This document shows positions 4,919-8,738 of a stretch of 8,738 nt of DNA, piece after piece. Numbering within the stretch: the first letter of the stretch is position 1; each line of letters begins with the position of its first letter. Source of the DNA: Thermaerobacter marianensis (GTDB lineage: Bacteria > Bacillota > Sulfobacillia > DYIH01 > DYIG01). The stretch is from the NCBI GenBank assembly GCA_020723725.1, contig DYIG01000023.1, forward strand, positions 5,753 to 14,490. Direction: 5' to 3'. Position numbers and translations under genes: made by a program. Under the pieces are notes generated by a model. It did not search any database. It worked only from the letters and a program-made list of their open reading frames with translations, and was not told the origin of the DNA.

Positions 4919-5863
4919 ATGAGTGGCATGGGCAAGTGGAAAATCGTTTTTGCGGCCGGAGTTGCGGCAATAACCTTGCTGGCGGCGGGCTGCGGCCAGG
5001 GTGGGACAGCTTCAGACAGCAAACTGTCAGGGGAGGTCCTCATCGACGGTTCCAGCACGGTATTCCCGATTACGGAAGCCGTGGCAGAGGAATTCCAGAA
5101 AAACAACCCGCGCGTCCGGGTCACCGTCGGTGTATCGGGTACGGGGGGCGGCTTCAAGAAATTCTCCCGCGGGGAAATCGATATCGCCGATGCTTCCCGT
5201 CCCATCAAGGACAAGGAGAAAGCGGCGGCTCAGGAGAATAACATAGAGTATATAGAATTGCCTGTGGCCTATGACGGGATCTCGGTGCTTGTAAACCCGT
5301 CCAATGACTGGGTTGACCACCTTACCATAGATGAACTCAAGAAGATCTGGGAACCAGGCAGCAAGGTTAAACGCTGGAGCGACGTCCGGCCCAACTGGCC
5401 GGATACCGAGATCAAACTCTTCGGCCCCGGCGCTGATTCCGGGACGTTCGACTACTTCACCGAAGAGGTTGTCGGGAAGGCGCAAGCCAGCCGTTCCGAC
5501 TACTCTGCCAGTGAGGATGACAACGTCTTGGTGCAGGGGATATCAGGTGAGAAGGGCGCCCTGGGTTACATGGGGTACTCCTACTACGTTGAGAACAAGG
5601 ACAAGTTGAAGGTCGTCCCGAGTGACGGCGGCAAGGGACCGGTCACCCCTTCGAATGATACAATTGAAAATGGCAAGTATTCGCCATTGTCCCGGCCCCT
5701 GTTTATCTATGTCCGGACAGATTCCCTTAAAAAGCCGGAGATACGGGAATTCGTAAAGTTCTATCTGACCAAAGGGCCGCGGCTGGCTGAGGAAGTAGGC
5801 TATATCCCGCTTCCACAAGAGCGGTACTCGGAAGATCTGAAAAAGGTCGAGGCGGTGAAGTAA
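4919..5863 (+). CDS. pstS: Phosphate ABC transporter, phosphate-binding lipoprotein PstS
   Basis: The extracytoplasmic receptor of the high-affinity phosphate importer, which captures phosphate and delivers it to PstC/PstA. The protein is 314 residues from the ATG at 4919, chosen for the GGGGG ribosome site 8 nt upstream; an in-frame TTG at 4889 and a GTG at 4910 are less likely. It has a lipoprotein signal peptide: positive start (KWK), hydrophobic stretch, then the lipobox LAAGC with the lipidated Cys25. Phosphate-binding loops are visible in DGSSTVFPIT, VSGTGGGFKKFSRGEIDIAD, DASR and GADSGTFDYF. It resembles the PstS-family proteins found in Gram-positive and thermophilic bacteria. It is the first gene of pstSCAB and lies 9 nt before pstC. 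Confidence 0.95.
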   Translation: MSGMGKWKIVFAAGVAAITLLAAGCGQGGTASDSKLSGEVLIDGSSTVFPITEAVAEEFQKNNPRVRVTVGVSGTGGGFKKFSRGEIDIADASRPIKDKEKAAAQENNIEYIELPVAYDGISVLVNPSNDWVDHLTIDELKKIWEPGSKVKRWSDVRPNWPDTEIKLFGPGADSGTFDYFTEEVVGKAQASRSDYSASEDDNVLVQGISGEKGALGYMGYSYYVENKDKLKVVPSDGGKGPVTPSNDTIENGKYSPLSRPLFIYVRTDSLKKPEIREFVKFYLTKGPRLAEEVGYIPLPQERYSEDLKKVEAVK

Positions 5864-5872
5864 CGGACTGCC

Positions 5873-6859
5873 ATGGAAAAACATGAGACCACCCGAGTGA
5901 GCAAGGCCCTTGTGAAGGGCGTTCCGCTGGACGGAAAAGGTAATGGCGTTCATCATGAATCGCCACCCCTTGGCAACACAAAACCCCGGCCCGCCGAAGC
6001 GCCGGTTCGGGGTTTGCTTTTCCTTTCCGCGCTCGTCTCGGTTATGACCACCATCGGCATTGTCCTCGTTCTCGCAACTGAGGCGGTCTCCTTCTTCAAA
6101 ACGGTATCTGTGTTCGACTTTCTCACAGGCACAAAATGGACACCCCTTTTTGAACCCAAGAGTTTCGGCATCATGCCCCTGCTCGCCGGCACCCTTTTGG
6201 TCGCACTCGGAGCCAGCCTCGTGGCCATACCGATAGGCCTGGCCAGTGCGATATACTTGAGCGAATACTCCTCCCACCGGGTTCGCTCCTGGGTCAAGCC
6301 GGTACTGGAGGTCCTGGCCGGGGTTCCCACGGTGGTTTACGGTTACTTCGCCCTTACCTTTATCACGCCGATCCTAAGGCGTGTCTTCCCCGAAATGAGC
6401 ATCTTTAACGCAGCATCTGCCAGCATCGCTATGGGAATCATGATCCTGCCCATGGTGTCCTCGCTGAGCGAGGATGCCATGCGCGCCGTTCCCCGTTCCC
6501 TGCGTGAGGCGGCCTACGCCCTTGGCTCGACACGCTACGAGGTGGCCAGCCGCGTGGTGGTTCCCGCGGCCGCCTCCGGCATAACCGCGTCCTTCATCCT
6601 GGCGGTGTCCAGGGCCATCGGGGAAACGATGATTGTGGCCATCGCTGCGGGTGCTACACCCAAACTCACCCTGAACCCCCTGGAGAGCATCCAGACCATG
6701 ACCGCGTATATCGTGCAGGTCAGCCTGGGAGACGCCCCGTATGGCACCATCGAATACAAGACCATATTCGCCGTGGGGCTCCTGCTTTTCCTGATGACGC
6801 TGGGAATGAACATCCTCGGCCAGTGGGTTACCCGCAGGTACCGGGAGGTGTACCGTTGA
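5873..6859 (+). CDS. pstC: Phosphate ABC transporter permease PstC
   Basis: One of the two membrane subunits that form the phosphate channel. It has 328 residues, with about six membrane segments beginning near residue 46 (LLFLSALVSVMTTIGIVLVL). The coupling (EAA) loop REAAYALGSTRYEVASRVVV is at about 211-230, contacts PstB, and is followed by AIGETMIVAIAAG. The first 45 residues are a hydrophilic, low-complexity N-terminal extension. The ATG at 5873 has only a weak ribosome site, so a later GTG start (codon 9 or 14) cannot be excluded. The TGA stop shares one base with the pstA ATG, implying coupled translation. Confidence 0.93.
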   Translation: MEKHETTRVSKALVKGVPLDGKGNGVHHESPPLGNTKPRPAEAPVRGLLFLSALVSVMTTIGIVLVLATEAVSFFKTVSVFDFLTGTKWTPLFEPKSFGIMPLLAGTLLVALGASLVAIPIGLASAIYLSEYSSHRVRSWVKPVLEVLAGVPTVVYGYFALTFITPILRRVFPEMSIFNAASASIAMGIMILPMVSSLSEDAMRAVPRSLREAAYALGSTRYEVASRVVVPAAASGITASFILAVSRAIGETMIVAIAAGATPKLTLNPLESIQTMTAYIVQVSLGDAPYGTIEYKTIFAVGLLLFLMTLGMNILGQWVTRRYREVYR

Positions 6860-7728
6860 TGGACAGTCTTAAGAGGCGAACCACCCATAGAAAAAGGTGG
6901 GACCGTTTATTTCAGGGCCTTTTTGGAGCGGCAACCCTTTTCGGTGTAGTTGCCCTACTGTTGCTAATTACGGACATCCTGAGGAAAGCAGCCGGATGGA
7001 TCGACCTGCAGTTCCTCACCAGCTTCCCCTCACGCTTCGCGGAGGATGCCGGCATACTCTCGGCCCTAGCAGGCAGCATCTGGCTCATCGGCCTTACTGC
7101 CCCCATCGCCCTTCCTCTGGGGGTCGCCAGCGCCATCTTCCTTGAGGAATTCGCCCCGCAAAGCAGCCTGACCCGGTTGATCCAGGTCAATATCGCCAAC
7201 CTGGCCGGCGTACCCTCAATAGTCTTCGGCATACTGGGACTTGCCCTGTTCGTGAGGGCGCTGGGGGCCGGGCGAAGCCTCCTTGCCGGGGCGCTGACGA
7301 TGTCGCTCCTCGTCTTGCCGATCATCATCGTGTCCGCACAGGAGGCCATTCGAGCCGTTCCCGATTCCCAGCGTCAAGCCGCGCTGGCTCTGGGAGCAAC
7401 CAAATGGCAGGCGGTGCGAAGCGTCGTTCTGCCCGCCGCCATGCCCGGCATCATGACGGGAACCATTCTCGCGCTGTCCCGGGCCATTGGCGAGACAGCG
7501 CCCTTGATCATGATCGGCGCCCTGAGCTTCGTAGCATTTCTACCATCGGGACCACTGGACCAGTTCACGGTCCTTCCCATCCAGATCTTCAACTGGACGT
7601 CCCGGCCCCAGGAGGAATTCAGTCACGTCGCCGCTGCCGGCATCGTGGTCCTGCTGGTTCTCCTCCTGGTGCTGAATTCGGCGGCCGTCTTGATTAGAAA
7701 TCACTACCGGAAGAGGTTTGAGGCATGA
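6859..7728 (+). CDS. pstA: Phosphate ABC transporter permease PstA
   Basis: The second channel subunit, partner of PstC. It has 289 residues from the ATG at 6859, chosen because GGGAGGTG stands 8 nt upstream and the ATG overlaps the pstC TGA (TGATG). About six membrane segments are visible, the first being LFGVVALLLLITDIL. The conserved NLAGVPSIVFGILGLALFV follows, and the coupling loop QAALALGATKWQAVRSVVL lies at about 173-191, followed by AIGETAPLIMIGAL. It ends with a positive tail (RNHYRKRFEA). The stop TGA overlaps the pstB ATG by 4 nt (ATGA). Confidence 0.95.
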   Translation: MDSLKRRTTHRKRWDRLFQGLFGAATLFGVVALLLLITDILRKAAGWIDLQFLTSFPSRFAEDAGILSALAGSIWLIGLTAPIALPLGVASAIFLEEFAPQSSLTRLIQVNIANLAGVPSIVFGILGLALFVRALGAGRSLLAGALTMSLLVLPIIIVSAQEAIRAVPDSQRQAALALGATKWQAVRSVVLPAAMPGIMTGTILALSRAIGETAPLIMIGALSFVAFLPSGPLDQFTVLPIQIFNWTSRPQEEFSHVAAAGIVVLLVLLLVLNSAAVLIRNHYRKRFEA

Positions 7729-8492
7729 TGGCAAACACCAGCGACCGGTTCATTCTGCAGACCCGAAACCTTAATCTCTGGTACGGTGAGCGGAAGGCTC
7801 TGGCCAACATCAACATAGACATCCAGCCCCAGCGCGTGACGGCCATCATAGGACCTTCGGGGTGCGGGAAAAGCACGCTCCTCCGCTGCTTCAACCGTAT
7901 GAACGAGCTCCTGCCGGGGATACGCATCGAAGGCCAGGTGCTTTACAATGGTGAAGATCTTTATGGGAGCAACGTCGACGTCACCGAGGTACGGTACCGC
8001 ATCGGCATGGTCTTCCAAAAACCCACCCCCTTCCCGAAATCCATTTTTGAAAACGTGGCCTTCGGACCCCGGATCCACGGCCTGACTGAGAACCTCGCCG
8101 AAAGGGTTGAACGCTCCCTGCAGCAAGCGGCGCTCTGGGACGAGGTCAAGGACCGGCTGCACCACAACGCCCTGGGGCTCTCCGGCGGGCAACAGCAGCG
8201 CCTTTGCATTGCGCGGGCGCTGGCCCTGGAGCCGGAGGTTCTCCTGATGGACGAGCCCACCTCCGCCCTGGACCCGGTTGCTGCCGGCAAGGTGGAGGAG
8301 CTTATCGTCAACTTGAAGAAGCGTTACACCATCGTCATCGTGACCCATAACCTGCAACAGGGCGCCCGCGTGGCTGACACGACCGCCTTCCTGCTGGGCG
8401 GCGAACTGGTGGAAATCGGGCCAACGTCCGAGATGTACACCCGGCCTCGCGACAACCGCACAGAGGCCTATATCACCGGCCGTTTCGGCTAG
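7725..8492 (+). CDS. pstB: Phosphate ABC transporter ATP-binding protein PstB
   Basis: The ATPase that powers phosphate uptake from the inner face of the membrane. It has 255 residues, standard for PstB. It shows Walker A GPSGCGKST (43-51), Q-loop VFQKPTPFPKS with Q98, signature LSGGQQQR (152-159), Walker B VLLMDEP (172-178) and switch His208 (VTHNLQQ). The NRMNELLPG segment after Walker A and FQKPTPFP are typical of PstB. Two adjacent ATGs (7725 and 7728) follow AGAGG at 8-11 nt, and either may be used. phoU, which often follows pstB, is absent here; an FxsA gene follows after 24 nt. Confidence 0.96.
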   Translation: MMANTSDRFILQTRNLNLWYGERKALANINIDIQPQRVTAIIGPSGCGKSTLLRCFNRMNELLPGIRIEGQVLYNGEDLYGSNVDVTEVRYRIGMVFQKPTPFPKSIFENVAFGPRIHGLTENLAERVERSLQQAALWDEVKDRLHHNALGLSGGQQQRLCIARALALEPEVLLMDEPTSALDPVAAGKVEELIVNLKKRYTIVIVTHNLQQGARVADTTAFLLGGELVEIGPTSEMYTRPRDNRTEAYITGRFG

Positions 8493-8516
8493 GACAAGAC
8501 TGCATACAATCAGGAT

Positions 8517-8738
8517 ATGAGGACCTTCGCTTTCAGTCGGCTCCTGGCCCTATTTACAATTGTCCCCCTGATCGAACTGGCCCTTTTGATAGAGGTCGGC
8601 AGGCACATCGGGACAGCGGGGACGATTGGCATTGTCCTGGGGACGGCCGTTTTCGGGGCCTTCCTTGCCCGACGCGAAGGACTGGCCGTCATCTGGCGCA
8701 CCCGGCGTGAACTGGAAATGGGCAGGCTGCCTGCCGCA
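8517..8738 (+). CDS. fxsA: FxsA family membrane protein (3' partial)
   Basis: The visible 74 residues match the FxsA family: FTIVPLIELALLIEVGRHIG, then TIGIVLGTAVFGAFLARREG and ELEMGRLPA. FxsA is a cytoplasmic-membrane protein whose overproduction in E. coli relieves F-exclusion of phage T7; its normal role is unknown. Two hydrophobic segments are seen and the frame runs off the window end, so at least one further segment should follow. The ATG at 8517 is preceded by a short AGGA at poor spacing. With only 24 nt from pstB and no terminator between, it could be read from the pst transcript. Confidence 0.85.
   Translation, partial: MRTFAFSRLLALFTIVPLIELALLIEVGRHIGTAGTIGIVLGTAVFGAFLARREGLAVIWRTRRELEMGRLPAA

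Noticed and set aside
5543..6277. Minus-strand open frame of 244 codons across the pstS/pstC junction
   Set aside because: It spans two well-supported plus-strand genes and shows no family likeness; it is a shadow frame.
7704..8357. Minus-strand open frame of 217 codons opposite pstB
   Set aside because: It is antisense to a canonical ABC ATPase and has no motif of its own.

Overview
The window looks like chromosomal DNA of an anaerobic, Gram-positive-type bacterium, most plausibly a Clostridia/Peptococcaceae- or Moorella-like Firmicute. This is inferred from several things: an SdpR/SdpI-type pair, a peroxiredoxin whose catalytic residue is encoded by an in-frame TGA (implying selenocysteine decoding), TTAACA-type Pho boxes spaced every 11 bp upstream of pstS, strong GGAGG-type ribosome binding sites, and moderately high GC with AT-rich control regions. 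No genus can be fixed from sequence alone.

Layout. 1-630 (+) is the 3' two thirds of an MDR-family quinone oxidoreductase. Convergent to it on the minus strand are a broken nucleotidyltransferase (MNT) remnant (681-815) and a two-gene operon: an ArsR/SdpR-type repressor (start near 1769) and an SdpI-type membrane protein (812-1489). That operon is headed by a perfect TTAGATA-N2-TATCTAA inverted repeat. Upstream of it, and also on the minus strand, is a tiny transcription unit (1919-2069) for a roughly 48-residue membrane peptide. It has its own ribosome binding site and intrinsic terminator but an apparent frame slip at the start. Divergent from it is a 110-residue unknown protein (2179-2511, +). 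Next comes a 150-residue peroxiredoxin (2640-3092, +) interrupted by TGA exactly at the peroxidatic position, with a hairpin that fits the bacterial SECIS consensus. One base separates its stop from that of a convergent long-chain acyl-CoA ligase (3094-4794, -).

The right half is the high-affinity phosphate ABC importer pstS-pstC-pstA-pstB (4919-8492, +). pstC/pstA and pstA/pstB overlap by 1 and 4 nt, so translation is probably coupled. The pstS upstream region carries three TT-containing hexamers at exact 11-bp spacing, the arrangement bound by PhoP in Firmicutes. No phoU follows pstB; instead an FxsA-family membrane protein starts 24 nt later and runs off the window end.

The most notable items are the selenocysteine peroxiredoxin (easily misannotated as two fragments), the SdpR/SdpI pair without a visible toxin operon, the small frameshifted membrane-peptide unit, and the MNT remnant. 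No RNA genes, insertion sequences or CRISPR arrays were seen.
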